Shown here: positions 32,769 to 41,723 of the stretch, piece by piece
Layout: every line of letters starts with the position of its first letter
Numbering within the stretch: position 1 is the stretch's first letter
Origin: Zoogloeaceae bacterium
GTDB lineage: Bacteria > Pseudomonadota > Gammaproteobacteria > Burkholderiales > Rhodocyclaceae
Length of the DNA stretch: 62,446 nt
NCBI GenBank assembly: GCA_031256795.1
Contig: JAIRPW010000006.1
Location: 1 to 62,446 of the forward strand
Direction of reading: 5' to 3'
Program-made: the position numbers and the translations under genes
Notes under the pieces: model-generated
What the model saw: the letters and a program-made list of their open reading frames with translations, nothing else
Database searches by the model: none
What the model was told of the DNA's origin: nothing

Positions 32769-33407
32769 TCACGGGATGGTCAGACGCGGAGCCGCTTTCA
32801 AATTCGCCCCTCCGTCGCCCAACGAATCTGCCTCTCTTTCCGGCGCAGGCACATCCCCCGCCGCAGGCTTCGCGGACTTGTTGCGTGGCTGAATAACTGC
32901 CTGTACACGCTGCGGACTGCTTGCTCCAGAAGCGGCGTTATTGCCGCTCGTGGCCTGATAACGCTCGGAAATGCCGTCATACCAAATATAGTCTCCGCGC
33001 AATTCATCGCTGCCGCTCTGAATCCAGGCGCGGTGAAAAAATTCTGCGACTTCATGGTGCGTATCGTACTCAATGCGCTCCGCCTCCCCTTCAATCCAGT
33101 CCTCGCTCTTTTCCCGCTTTTGCCGAAAACGCGCGAGACCTCCGCCTTTCTCTCCGCCGCCAAAGGCCACGCCATGCTGAAAACCATACATATCTTCCGT
33201 CACCACAATTTTTGCGGCGCGAATCACCAATGTCCCTTGCGTCAGCACCACGTTGCCTTCCAGAATTTGCACTTTTTTTAGATCGTCAATCGTCATGCGG
33301 TCCGCGGAAAGCGTGATGGGCTTTTCCCGATCCGCCAATTCTGCACGCGCGGGAGAAAAAGAAAGAAAAAAAACAGCCGCCCAAATCAAAGGCCGCGCAC
33401 GCTTCAT
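32769..33407 (-). CDS. lptA: Lipopolysaccharide transport periplasmic protein LptA
   Basis: The 212-residue protein has a signal peptide (MKRARPLIWAAVFFLSFSPARA) and an OstA/LptA beta-jellyroll domain: ITLSADRMTIDDLKKVQILE, GNVVLTQGTLVIRAAKIVV and AERIEYDTHHEVAEF. It carries LPS across the periplasm between LptC and LptD. The ATG at 33407 has GGAG nine bases upstream and the start region overlaps the lptC stop. The usual partner lptB is not next; pheT is. Confidence 0.93.
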   Translation of the reverse strand: MKRARPLIWAAVFFLSFSPARAELADREKPITLSADRMTIDDLKKVQILEGNVVLTQGTLVIRAAKIVVTEDMYGFQHGVAFGGGEKGGGLARFRQKREKSEDWIEGEAERIEYDTHHEVAEFFHRAWIQSGSDELRGDYIWYDGISERYQATSGNNAASGASSPQRVQAVIQPRNKSAKPAAGDVPAPEREADSLGDGGANLKAAPRLTIP

Positions 33408-33412
33408 GAAAC

Positions 33413-34066
33413 TCACTCCTTTTCGGGAACAGGCAAGGTTTTCGGCGACGGAACTGGCGTCCGGCTTTCACGCGAATGAAAAATACCGCGCACGCTCTTG
33501 CCTAAAGTCAAATTGCTCAAAGTTTGGTCTGCCGCAAGGCCAACGCCCGTCACCCAATCCTCGCCCTGCCGAATTTCCACCGGATGCTGGTTAAAGGCGC
33601 GCCCCTCGTCCGGGAACACCGTTAGTTCCGGAGTCCGCGCGATCAGCGCGGCGCGCCCCGCGTAGGCAGCCCGATTCAGCACAACATCACCGCGTAAAAG
33701 TACGCGCTTCCCATTTTCTGTAATCAGGGCGTTTTCCCCTTCCACCGTCACATTCGGCGCGGCGGCGCGGTAGCGCACCAGAAAGGGCGTCTGCGCCAGT
33801 ACACTGTCATCGTCTGGATAATGCTCCAGACGCTTCGCGGTCATGCGGTAGGCAAGCCGCCCTTTTTCATCGTAACGAAGCATGGTCACACGCTCGGCGA
33901 TAGAATCCGGGTTGTGGCGCGCCCGCAGGTCTTCCGCAAGCGGCGGCGTCTGTCCGACGCCCTGTAGCCAAAACGTCAACAACGCCAGCGCGCCCAGCAC
34001 GAACAAGGGAAAAAGCGGCGCGACCAGACTGGAAAGCGCGGAAGCGGAACCCCGTATCTCAGCCAT
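33413..34066 (-). CDS. lptC: LPS export ABC transporter periplasmic protein LptC
   Basis: A 217-residue protein with one N-terminal membrane helix (residues 14-34) and a jellyroll domain containing DSIAERVTMLRYDEKGRLAY, LEHYPDDDSVLAQTPFLVRY and FPDEGRAFNQHPVEIRQGED. LptC bridges the LptBFG transporter and LptA. The gene overlaps the kdsC 3' end by eight bases and the lptA start region, forming a tight kdsD-kdsC-lptC-lptA operon. Confidence 0.9.
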   Translation of the reverse strand: MAEIRGSASALSSLVAPLFPLFVLGALALLTFWLQGVGQTPPLAEDLRARHNPDSIAERVTMLRYDEKGRLAYRMTAKRLEHYPDDDSVLAQTPFLVRYRAAAPNVTVEGENALITENGKRVLLRGDVVLNRAAYAGRAALIARTPELTVFPDEGRAFNQHPVEIRQGEDWVTGVGLAADQTLSNLTLGKSVRGIFHSRESRTPVPSPKTLPVPEKE

Positions 34067-34631
34067 GCGCCCCTCCCGGCTTTCCAGACGCCATTTTCTG
34101 CCAGCGCCGCGAAGCAATCTCTTCCATGTCCTGCGCGGCCAAAAGAAAGTCGCACACTTCCCGCACCGCGCCTTCTCCGCCCCGCGCGCGGGTCAGAAAA
34201 GACACGGCGCGGCGCACCGCGACATGCGCGTTGGGAGGCGCGGCAGAAAACGCCGCCAAAGAAATCGCCGGAAGATCAATCACATCATCGCCCATAAAGC
34301 CCGCCGCTTCTGGAGATAAAGCAAGCGCGGCAAGCAGACCGGAAAAACACGCGCCCTTGTCCGCCACGCCCTGAAAAACATGCGTAATCCCCAGATTTGC
34401 CGCGCGCGCCGCCACTACTCCAGATTCGCGCCCGGTAATCATGGCTACATGCAGACCCGCCGCCTGCAATAGCCGTATTCCCTGCCCGTCCAGCGCGTGA
34501 AAGGCTTTCATCTCCCTGCCCGCCTCGTCATACCACAGACGGCCATCTGTCATCACGCCGTCCACATCAAACGCCATGAGCCTGACTTTCGCGGCTGCCC
34601 GCCAGGCCGGAGAATCGCTGCCATGCCGCAT
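34059..34631 (-). CDS. kdsC: 3-deoxy-D-manno-octulosonate 8-phosphate phosphatase
   Basis: The 190-residue HAD phosphatase releases Kdo from Kdo-8-phosphate for LPS core synthesis. Motif I is MAFDVDGVMTDGRLWYDE, motif II MITGRES and motif IV GDDVIDLP. Its ATG overlaps the kdsD stop (TGATG), matching the metabolic order of kdsD then kdsC. Confidence 0.95.
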   Translation of the reverse strand: MRHGSDSPAWRAAAKVRLMAFDVDGVMTDGRLWYDEAGREMKAFHALDGQGIRLLQAAGLHVAMITGRESGVVAARAANLGITHVFQGVADKGACFSGLLAALALSPEAAGFMGDDVIDLPAISLAAFSAAPPNAHVAVRRAVSFLTRARGGEGAVREVCDFLLAAQDMEEIASRRWQKMASGKPGGAHG

Positions 34632-35653
34632 CAAATAACCTTTGCCGTAAATAAATCATGCATATTGAGCGCGCCGACAAGCCGCTCTTCCCCATCCACC
34701 ACCAAGAGCTGATTGATACGCCGCCGCTCCATAATCTCTACCGCCTCCACTGCCAAACGATCTTCGGTAATGCACGCCGGACGCGCGCGCATCCAATTTC
34801 TGATTGGCTGTTCCAGAAACGCCGTTTGCCGCTCTCCTTCCAGCGCGCGGCGCAAATCCCCATCGGTAAAAATACCCAGCACACGCCGCTCCGCGTCCGT
34901 CACCGCCGTCATGCCCAGACCGCTCCGGCTGATGGCCAGAATCGCCTCCGAGAGCGGCGCTTCGGGACGTACCGCCGACACCATTTCCGCCTTGCGCATT
35001 ACGTCGCGCACATGCGTAAGCAATTTGCGCCCCAGGCTGCCCCCCGGATGCGAGAGCGCAAAATCCTCCGCGCCGAAACCACGCGCGTCCAGAAGCGCGA
35101 CCGCGAGCGCGTCGCCCAATGCCAGCGCGACCGTCGTACTGGCCGTCGGCGCAAGGTTAAGCGGGCAAGCCTCATGCGCGACACTGGCGTCCAAATGCAC
35201 ATCTGCCTCGCGCGCCAGCGTAGAAGCAGACTGGCCGGTCATAGCGATAATCTTCGCGCCGCGCCGCCGGACAGCGGGCAAGATGCGCAAGACTTCCTCC
35301 GTCTCGCCAGAATTGGAAAGCACCAAAAGCACATCTGAACTTTGCACCATGCCCAGATCGCCATGACTAGCCTCGGCGGGATGCACGAAATAGGCGGGAG
35401 TGCCCGTAGAAGAAAATGTCGCCGCGATTTTGCGCGCGATATGCCCGGATTTTCCCATGCCGCTTACCATGACCCGCCCTTCGCTTGCGAGCATCAGGGA
35501 AACGGCGTTCGGAAAATTTTCTGAAAGCCGCGGAATCAGCGCCTCGATCGCAGCCGCCTCGACACGCAATGTTTTCCCGGCCAACTCAATCGCCCGCGCG
35601 GCGCAAAACGGGGCGGACGTGGAAATACGAGCGGACAAATCAGAACCAGACAA
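34631..35653 (-). CDS. kdsD: D-arabinose 5-phosphate isomerase
   Basis: The enzyme converts ribulose-5-phosphate to arabinose-5-phosphate, the first step of Kdo synthesis. A SIS domain (VSGMGKSGHIARKIAATFSS, VLLVLSNSGETEEVL, LNLAPTASTTVAL) is followed by two CBS domains ending GALNMHDLFTAKVI. No ATG lies near the family N-terminus. A TTG at 35653 preceded by AGGAGC at a six-base spacing gives a 340-residue product, close to the usual 328, so a TTG start is likely. It heads the LPS operon and is divergent from the antiporter gene. Confidence 0.93.
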   Translation of the reverse strand: MSGSDLSARISTSAPFCAARAIELAGKTLRVEAAAIEALIPRLSENFPNAVSLMLASEGRVMVSGMGKSGHIARKIAATFSSTGTPAYFVHPAEASHGDLGMVQSSDVLLVLSNSGETEEVLRILPAVRRRGAKIIAMTGQSASTLAREADVHLDASVAHEACPLNLAPTASTTVALALGDALAVALLDARGFGAEDFALSHPGGSLGRKLLTHVRDVMRKAEMVSAVRPEAPLSEAILAISRSGLGMTAVTDAERRVLGIFTDGDLRRALEGERQTAFLEQPIRNWMRARPACITEDRLAVEAVEIMERRRINQLLVVDGEERLVGALNMHDLFTAKVI

Positions 35654-35752
35654 GAAAAGCTCCTGAGTCAACGCCAAAAACAATGCGTTAAAGAGAAAGA
35701 CGATGGAATTTCTAGGGTAATATTGGCTTCCATTATAACCTGCGCCGCTTTT

Positions 35753-37744
35753 ATGAACACCTTGCACCTGACGCTAATCCTGCTTGGCGCTTCTGTCTTG
35801 GCGGTCATCCTTTTTCGCCGTATCAATCTCCCGCCCGTTCTGGGCTACCTCTTTGTCGGCTCGCTGATTGGGCCGCACGCTTTCAACTTCATGAAAGACG
35901 TCAGCGCGGCGCAGTCTCTTGCGGAGTTCGGAGTCGTATTTTTGATGTTTTCCATTGGTCTGGAATTTTCCCTCCCCCGCCTGTACGCAATGAAGCGCAC
36001 CGTATTCGGCCTGGGCGGGTTGCAGGTCGCGGGAACCATGCTCGCGATCATGCTCCTGGCGCTTCTCTGCGGCCTTTCCTGGCAAACGGGTATCGCTTTG
36101 GGCGGCGTGCTTGCCATGTCCTCGACCGCCGTGCTTTCCAAGCTGCTTTCCGAGCGCATGGAGCTTTCCACTCCGCATGGGCGCGACATCATTGGCGTTC
36201 TGCTGTTTCAGGACCTCGCGGTCGTGCCGCTTCTGATTCTTCTGCCCTCGCTCTCGCAGCCTCCGGAAAAAATGACCCTGCTGATCGGTCTCGCGCTAGG
36301 CAAGGCGGTCGTGCTTTTGTCTGTCATTCTTTTTTTCGGACAGCGCGTCATGAAAAGCTGGTTTCATATCGTCGCTCGCGCGCGCTCCCCGGAAATCTTC
36401 GTATTAAACGTTCTGCTCATCACCTTGCTGCTCGCCTGGATGACCGAAGAGGCAGGTCTCTCGCTTGCGCTGGGCGCTTTCGTCGCCGGAATGCTGATTT
36501 CGGAGACGGAATACAAACTCACCGTGGAAGAAGACATCAAACCTTTTCGGGATGTCCTGATGGGGCTTTTCTTCGTAACAATCGGCATGAGACTGGACAT
36601 TCCGATTTTGCTCCAAAACTGGTGGGCTGTCTTTTTCGTGCTTTCCGCGCTGCTCGCGCTCAAGGGAGCCGTCGTCTTTCTTGCGGCGCGGCGCATGGGA
36701 TCAACGCCGGGAAACTCAGCGCGTTCCGCGCTCTGGCTGTGCGCGGGCGGGGAATTCGGCTTCGTGCTTTTGGGTGAAGCCGGACTTTCCGCGCACATCG
36801 CGCAGGTCGTTCTGACCGCGCTGGTTCTTTCCATGCTGATCGCGCCATTTATTGTGCAATACAGCGAGCGGTTTATCACACGTTTCATCAGCAGTGAATG
36901 GCTGCTGAAATCTGTACAGATTACCCAGGTCGCCGCGCACAGCATGAAAACGGAAAAACACGCCATCATTTGCGGTTTTGGCCGCTGCGGACAGCTTCTG
37001 GGACGATTTCTCGCGCAGGAAGGCGTCGCCTATATGGCGCTTGATCTTGATCCTGAGCGAGTGCGGGAAGCCGTCAGCACCGGAAAAAGCGCCGTTTATG
37101 CCGACGCAACCCGGCGCGAAGCGCTTCTGGCCGCAGGTCTGCAACGCGCCAGCGCTGTATTGATTTCCGTAAACGATACGCGCAGCGCGGAAAAAATTCT
37201 GCACCACGTGCGCGATTGCCGCCCAGAGATTCCGGTTGTCGCGCGAATTCAGGATGAGCGGGATTTGGAACGCCTTTCCAGAGCGGGCGCGACGGAGGTC
37301 GTCTCAGAACCGCTGGAGGCAAGCCTCATGCTTGCCTCGCACGCGCTTGTGCTCATGGGACTGCCCATGCACCGCGTTCTGCGCCGGATACGCGACGCGC
37401 GCGGCGAGCGATACCAGCTGCTGCGCGGCTTTTTTCAGCATGGCGGCGAACGCGAAGATGACGATTTGCAGCCCCGGCTTTATTCGGTCTGGATTTCTCC
37501 CGGCGCGGCGGGCGCGGGACGTCCGCTCGCGGAATTGGAACTGGAAGATTTTGACTGCGAAATCCGCGCCATTCGGAGGCGCGGCAGCAAGCATGTGCCG
37601 CTCACCCCAGAAACAATTTTGCGCGCGGATGACGTAATTGTGCTTTTGGGCTTGCCTGCCAACCTGATCGCCGCCGAGCAGCGTCTGCTGACCGGGGAGG
37701 AGGTTCCCGCCGCCGCAAGAGACGCCGGCGACGCTTTCCCCTGA
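35753..37744 (+). CDS. CPA2-family (KefB/KefC-like) cation:proton antiporter
   Basis: The 663-residue protein has about twelve membrane segments (residues 5-380) with the family elements LPPVLGYLFVGSLIGP, LSSTAVLSKLLSER-like SSTAVLSKLL, and LGAFVAGMLISETEY. A TrkA-N NAD-binding domain follows (IICGFGRCGQLLGRFLAQEG), and a C-terminal TrkA-C domain ends the protein. Such antiporters exchange K+ or Na+ for protons and are gated by nucleotides or glutathione adducts. The ATG at 35753 begins MNTLHLTLILLG, as in relatives. Ion specificity is not readable. Confidence 0.92.
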   Translation: MNTLHLTLILLGASVLAVILFRRINLPPVLGYLFVGSLIGPHAFNFMKDVSAAQSLAEFGVVFLMFSIGLEFSLPRLYAMKRTVFGLGGLQVAGTMLAIMLLALLCGLSWQTGIALGGVLAMSSTAVLSKLLSERMELSTPHGRDIIGVLLFQDLAVVPLLILLPSLSQPPEKMTLLIGLALGKAVVLLSVILFFGQRVMKSWFHIVARARSPEIFVLNVLLITLLLAWMTEEAGLSLALGAFVAGMLISETEYKLTVEEDIKPFRDVLMGLFFVTIGMRLDIPILLQNWWAVFFVLSALLALKGAVVFLAARRMGSTPGNSARSALWLCAGGEFGFVLLGEAGLSAHIAQVVLTALVLSMLIAPFIVQYSERFITRFISSEWLLKSVQITQVAAHSMKTEKHAIICGFGRCGQLLGRFLAQEGVAYMALDLDPERVREAVSTGKSAVYADATRREALLAAGLQRASAVLISVNDTRSAEKILHHVRDCRPEIPVVARIQDERDLERLSRAGATEVVSEPLEASLMLASHALVLMGLPMHRVLRRIRDARGERYQLLRGFFQHGGEREDDDLQPRLYSVWISPGAAGAGRPLAELELEDFDCEIRAIRRRGSKHVPLTPETILRADDVIVLLGLPANLIAAEQRLLTGEEVPAAARDAGDAFP

Positions 37745-37762
37745 AAACCCGCGCCCGTTCGC

Positions 37763-38575
37763 TCAGGCGTTGTTTTCCCGATCCGCCAAAAGCCGCGCGA
37801 CAATTTCTCCCATGTCGCGCGCGCCGAAAGGCTTGTCAAACACGGCGGATACTCCCGCCTTTTCCACGGCGGCCAAACGCGACTCATTGCTCTCGCTGGT
37901 AATCATCAAAATCGGCACGGACGCCTGCCAGCTGCGCGTGCGGATATATTCCACCAGCGCCGCGCCGTCCATTTCCGGCATGTTGTAATCGGTCAGCACC
38001 AGGTCCACCATGGTGTCCGCCAGAAGATTCACAGCTTCCCGCCCGTTGCTCGCTTCCTGCACATGCTCAATGCCCAGATCATTGAGCATCCGGCGCAAGT
38101 GATTACGCGAAGCCACGCTGTCATCCACCAGCAAAACGCGCACTTCCTCCATGTCCTCCGGGCTGTATTTTTTCTCCGGCTCCAGAATATCCACTACGCC
38201 CACCAGCGCCTGCGCCAAATGCTTTTCGTCAAACGGCTTGGAGACGATATAACAAGCGCCAGACTGGCGCACAGGCTCCAATGCCTGCGGCCTGGTTTCA
38301 CTGGAAATCAAAATAAAAGGCACGTATTCCAAATCTTCATCCGCGCGCATGGCGAAAATTAGCGCGGTTCCGTCCATATCTGGAAGATACAGGCTGCTGA
38401 TCACCGCGTCAGGACGCGCCTTTCTCATTTCCGCGAGCGCTTCATTTCCTGACCTGACGGTCTTCAGACGCGACACTCCCAAATTCTGAAGCATCCGCTC
38501 CACCAACTGCGCCTGCATGGAAGAAGGTTCCACCAGCAAAATATGCAGACTCTCTGAAAATGTCCTGGCTGCCAT
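37763..38575 (-). CDS. Tandem receiver-domain response regulator (REC-REC)
   Basis: The 270-residue protein consists of two receiver domains and no output domain. The second (about 143-265) is complete: VLLVDDSVASR, LVLTDYNMPEMDG with the phosphorylatable Asp, MITSES and the KPF lysine. The first (about 10-125) keeps the KPF lysine but reads AVISSLYLPDMDG, with Ser at the phospho-acceptor position, so it is probably a pseudo-receiver. Tandem CheY-like proteins often relay signals in chemotaxis or c-di-GMP control. No histidine kinase gene is adjacent. Confidence 0.88.
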   Translation of the reverse strand: MAARTFSESLHILLVEPSSMQAQLVERMLQNLGVSRLKTVRSGNEALAEMRKARPDAVISSLYLPDMDGTALIFAMRADEDLEYVPFILISSETRPQALEPVRQSGACYIVSKPFDEKHLAQALVGVVDILEPEKKYSPEDMEEVRVLLVDDSVASRNHLRRMLNDLGIEHVQEASNGREAVNLLADTMVDLVLTDYNMPEMDGAALVEYIRTRSWQASVPILMITSESNESRLAAVEKAGVSAVFDKPFGARDMGEIVARLLADRENNA

Positions 38576-38713
38576 GATGTATCTTTTCCCTGAAAAGAAG
38601 CGAACCCGCCTCGATACCGCGCACTATAACAAAAGCGGCGCGATCGTTGCCATCGGCATAAAGCATGTCGTTTTCAGCATGGGGAACGCGCGGCAAATCA
38701 AGTCTCGCGTTTT

Positions 38714-39304
38714 TTACGCGCCCGCGGCCTTGCCCAGCATGAACGCGCGGCGATTCAAATCGCCCAATTCAGGTTTTTTGGCGGAAAAACGCGACACAAC
38801 GCCCTCTTCCAGCACCCGCGCGGGAAAAGGCAAATATTCAGAAATCGCCCCCAGCATGACAGTATTCACCAGCTTCAAATCCCCCAATTCCCGCGCGATT
38901 GCGCCCGCGTCAAAATCCCGCGCGGTAATCCCCTGCCCGCGCATCGCCGCGATCGGATCCGCCGGATAATCAAATAGCCCCAGTGAGACGATCGGCGGCG
39001 CAAGACGCAGACGATTGACCATGGCCACGCCTGCGGGACGCAAATAATGACTCCAGCGCATCGCTTCCGCCGCCTCAAAGCCAAGCAGAATATCCGCCTC
39101 GCCCGCCGCAATCTCCGGGGAAAGCACCTGCCGCCCAAAGCGAACATGCGAAGACACGACGCCGCCGCGCTGCGACATGCCCGCCACTTCCGTCTTTTTG
39201 ACCTCGAATCCCTGGGCAATCGCGGCGCGCGCGAGAATCTCCGAAGCGGTCATGACCCCTTGTCCGCCAATACCTACTACCAGAATGTTGGTCGTATCCG
39301 ACAT
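38714..39304 (-). CDS. iorB: Indolepyruvate:ferredoxin oxidoreductase beta subunit
   Basis: The 196-residue protein has the 2-oxoacid oxidoreductase gamma-type domain: NILVVGIGGQGVMTASEIL, EVKKTEVAGMSQRGG and VVSSHVRFG. With IorA it oxidises aryl pyruvates to acyl-CoA. IorA normally lies directly upstream, but here the upstream neighbour is a MATE exporter five bases away, and no iorA is in the window. The gene may pair with an unlinked alpha subunit. Confidence 0.9.
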   Translation of the reverse strand: MSDTTNILVVGIGGQGVMTASEILARAAIAQGFEVKKTEVAGMSQRGGVVSSHVRFGRQVLSPEIAAGEADILLGFEAAEAMRWSHYLRPAGVAMVNRLRLAPPIVSLGLFDYPADPIAAMRGQGITARDFDAGAIARELGDLKLVNTVMLGAISEYLPFPARVLEEGVVSRFSAKKPELGDLNRRAFMLGKAAGA

Positions 39305-39308
39305 GTTT

Positions 39309-40802
39309 TCATACTCCCTGCAAAGAGGATTGAGAAACGATGGAATGAAGTCTGCGCCGCAACACACGCGACAGCAATACACCGAAAAAAATCGCCGCCG
39401 CAAAGCTGGCAATAACCGTTGCCTGCCAAAATCCTACCGATCCTTGCGGACTCACGGCAAGAAATGGAATCCCCGCGAAAGCCAGGCCATATCCCAATCC
39501 CAGACCCAGCCCCCAGAAACAGCCCAAGTGTACGACAAGCGGCAATAAACTGATTTTATAGGCACGCAACGTAAACGCGGCAACGGTTTGGATAGCGTCA
39601 AAAAACTGATAGGCCGCGATGTATACGATCATGGCCGCCGCCGCCACAATGACCGCCGTGTCCGAAGTGGCCAGCCGCGCCACAGAGACGCGCGCAAAAT
39701 ACAGCGTGAACGACATTGCAAGCGCGACAGTAATCGCGGTCATTTGCCCCGCAAACATAACATCCCGGGCGCGCGCTTCTTTCCCCGCGCCCACTGCCTG
39801 CGCGACCAGAGCCGCCGTCGCCGTGGAAATCGCCAGCGGCAGCATATAGGTGATCGCGGACACATTCGCGGCAATGCGATACCCGCTCACCTCTGCCGTA
39901 CCCAGCCGCGCGATAAAAAACGCCATCAGGGTAAAGGAACTGACCTCCACAAGATAAGACGCGCCCATCGGCAAGCCCAAACGCAGCAAAGCCAAAAGTT
40001 TTGACAGACGCGGTTTCCATAGGCGCGCGCCTGTCTCTTCCGCGCCGCCAAAAACCCGGTACGGCGCAAAGCGCGGATGCGCGCGCAATAACCACAGCGA
40101 CGCCGCGCATCCAGTCCAGTTCACCAGAATCTGCGAAACCGCCGCCCCGGACGCGCCCAGAGCGGGAATTCCCAAAAAAGACACGCCGCCCACGAGGCAA
40201 AAAGCGACAAGCATATGCAGCGTCGTTTCCAGAAGCGCGATATACATGAGCGGCGCGGTAAAACCCACCGCATTGGTAACGGCGTGAAACACGCGATACC
40301 CCAATGAGGCAGGCAGAGAAAACGCCAAAAGACGCAGATAGGAAACCGCGATTTCTTCCGCTTCGGGCGGCAAACGCCCGAAAGACAGCAACTGTTTCGG
40401 GAAAAGCGCGGTCAACGCGGTCCCCAGCAAAGACAGAAAAACAGCCAGCCAAAAGCCGTCGCGCGCGCCAGCGCCTACTTCCCGCGCCGCGCCCGCGCCG
40501 CACGACTGCCCCAAAATGGGAATCAAGGCCGTCAACACCCCGGCCATGCCCAGCATCAGGGTCACGAACAGCCCTCCGCCAAGAGCAACCGCCGCCAGAT
40601 GCGCAGTGGAATAATGACCGACGATTAAGGTATCGCAAACCATCATCCCCATCGAAACAAGCTGCGCTACCAGAATCGGCCAGGCCAGCGCGACAACCTT
40701 CCGCGCGCCCTCAAAAAGCGCAGCCCATGACGTTGGCCGCAAAAAGCGCGGGAAAAAAAATGAAAAAAACAAAAGAAAGCAGCCTGAAAAATAGCGCGTC
40801 AA
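39309..40802 (-). CDS. MATE-family multidrug/sodium exporter
   Basis: The product has about twelve membrane segments in two MATE repeats: AWPILVAQLVSMGMMVCDTL in the first, and GLPMGASYLVEVSSFTLMAFF in the second, with the LATSDTAVIVAAAAMI region near the end. Family members export cationic drugs or metabolites in exchange for H+ or Na+. No ATG lies near the expected N-terminus. A TTG at 40802 overlapping the ubiA stop is in frame and gives 497 residues; the precise start is uncertain and no good Shine-Dalgarno is seen. Confidence 0.9.
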   Translation of the reverse strand: MTRYFSGCFLLFFSFFFPRFLRPTSWAALFEGARKVVALAWPILVAQLVSMGMMVCDTLIVGHYSTAHLAAVALGGGLFVTLMLGMAGVLTALIPILGQSCGAGAAREVGAGARDGFWLAVFLSLLGTALTALFPKQLLSFGRLPPEAEEIAVSYLRLLAFSLPASLGYRVFHAVTNAVGFTAPLMYIALLETTLHMLVAFCLVGGVSFLGIPALGASGAAVSQILVNWTGCAASLWLLRAHPRFAPYRVFGGAEETGARLWKPRLSKLLALLRLGLPMGASYLVEVSSFTLMAFFIARLGTAEVSGYRIAANVSAITYMLPLAISTATAALVAQAVGAGKEARARDVMFAGQMTAITVALAMSFTLYFARVSVARLATSDTAVIVAAAAMIVYIAAYQFFDAIQTVAAFTLRAYKISLLPLVVHLGCFWGLGLGLGYGLAFAGIPFLAVSPQGSVGFWQATVIASFAAAIFFGVLLSRVLRRRLHSIVSQSSLQGV

Positions 40803-41689
40803 ACCAACGGCCAGTCGCGCCACAAATAATCCAGCGCGATGCCCAGAAAAATAACCATGCCGACCTGATTGTTTTCCGTAAAAGCGCGCAGACAACTCTC
40901 GCCCTCCCGGTCCTGAATCAGCCGGTAATGGCGCGCGGCAAACAAAAAAGCCAGCGCCAAAAACGCGAGAAAGACGCCGCCCAGCCCCGCGCCCAAACCC
41001 ACCCATCCCGTCAGCAGAAAAGCCGCGCCATAACAGCACATCACCGCCAGGACGTCGTAACGCCCCAGCGTAATGGCGGAAGAACGTATACCGATCTTAA
41101 TGTCGTCCGCGCGATCAGCCATCGCGTATTCTGTGTCATAGGCCATCGCCCAAAAAATGTTGGCGCATACCAGCACCCACGCCTCCAGCGGCGCCGCGCT
41201 CGTCTCTGCCGCGTAAGCCATCGGCGCGCTCAGGCCAAAGGCCAGACCCAGCCAGGCTTGCGGCAGCGGAAAGAAGCGCTTGGCAAAGGGATAACTCGCC
41301 GCCACCGCCACCGCCAGCGCCATGCAAGCGGAAAAAAGCGCGGTTAACCGCGGCAGCACCATCAAAAAACAAATCAGGCACAACATCGCCAGCAGACAAA
41401 ACGCTTCCGCAGCGCCGACGGAACCGACCACCAGCGGACGCGCTTTCGTGCGCGCGACCCGCGCGTCAAAATGCCGGTCGGCGTAGTCGTTCAGAATGCA
41501 ACCCGCCGAATGCATCAAAATCGCGCCAACGGCGAAAATCAACACCCAGACATAATCAGGATGGCCTCGTGACGCCAGCCACAGCGCCCACATGGACGGC
41601 CACAAAAGCAACATCCCGCCCATCATGTTGAAACGCAACAAGCGCGCATAGGCAAAAAGTTTGGGTTTTAAAAAAGCTTTCCAAACCAT
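40799..41689 (-). CDS. ubiA: 4-hydroxybenzoate polyprenyltransferase
   Basis: The 296-residue membrane enzyme attaches the polyprenyl tail to 4-hydroxybenzoate in ubiquinone synthesis. The first Asp-rich motif is NDYADRHFDARVARTKARPL and the second DTEYAMADRADDIKIGIRSS. About eight membrane helices are visible. The ATG at 41689 (MVWKAFLKPKLF) is preferred over a TTG two codons earlier. Confidence 0.95.
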   Translation of the reverse strand: MVWKAFLKPKLFAYARLLRFNMMGGMLLLWPSMWALWLASRGHPDYVWVLIFAVGAILMHSAGCILNDYADRHFDARVARTKARPLVVGSVGAAEAFCLLAMLCLICFLMVLPRLTALFSACMALAVAVAASYPFAKRFFPLPQAWLGLAFGLSAPMAYAAETSAAPLEAWVLVCANIFWAMAYDTEYAMADRADDIKIGIRSSAITLGRYDVLAVMCCYGAAFLLTGWVGLGAGLGGVFLAFLALAFLFAARHYRLIQDREGESCLRAFTENNQVGMVIFLGIALDYLWRDWPLV

Positions 41690-41723
41690 ATCCAACGCCT
41701 TTCACAATCCCTAAAACAGCCGT

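Noticed and set aside
40304-41347. 347-codon plus-strand open frame opposite MATE and ubiA
   Set aside because: It is a complement shadow of two clear membrane proteins.
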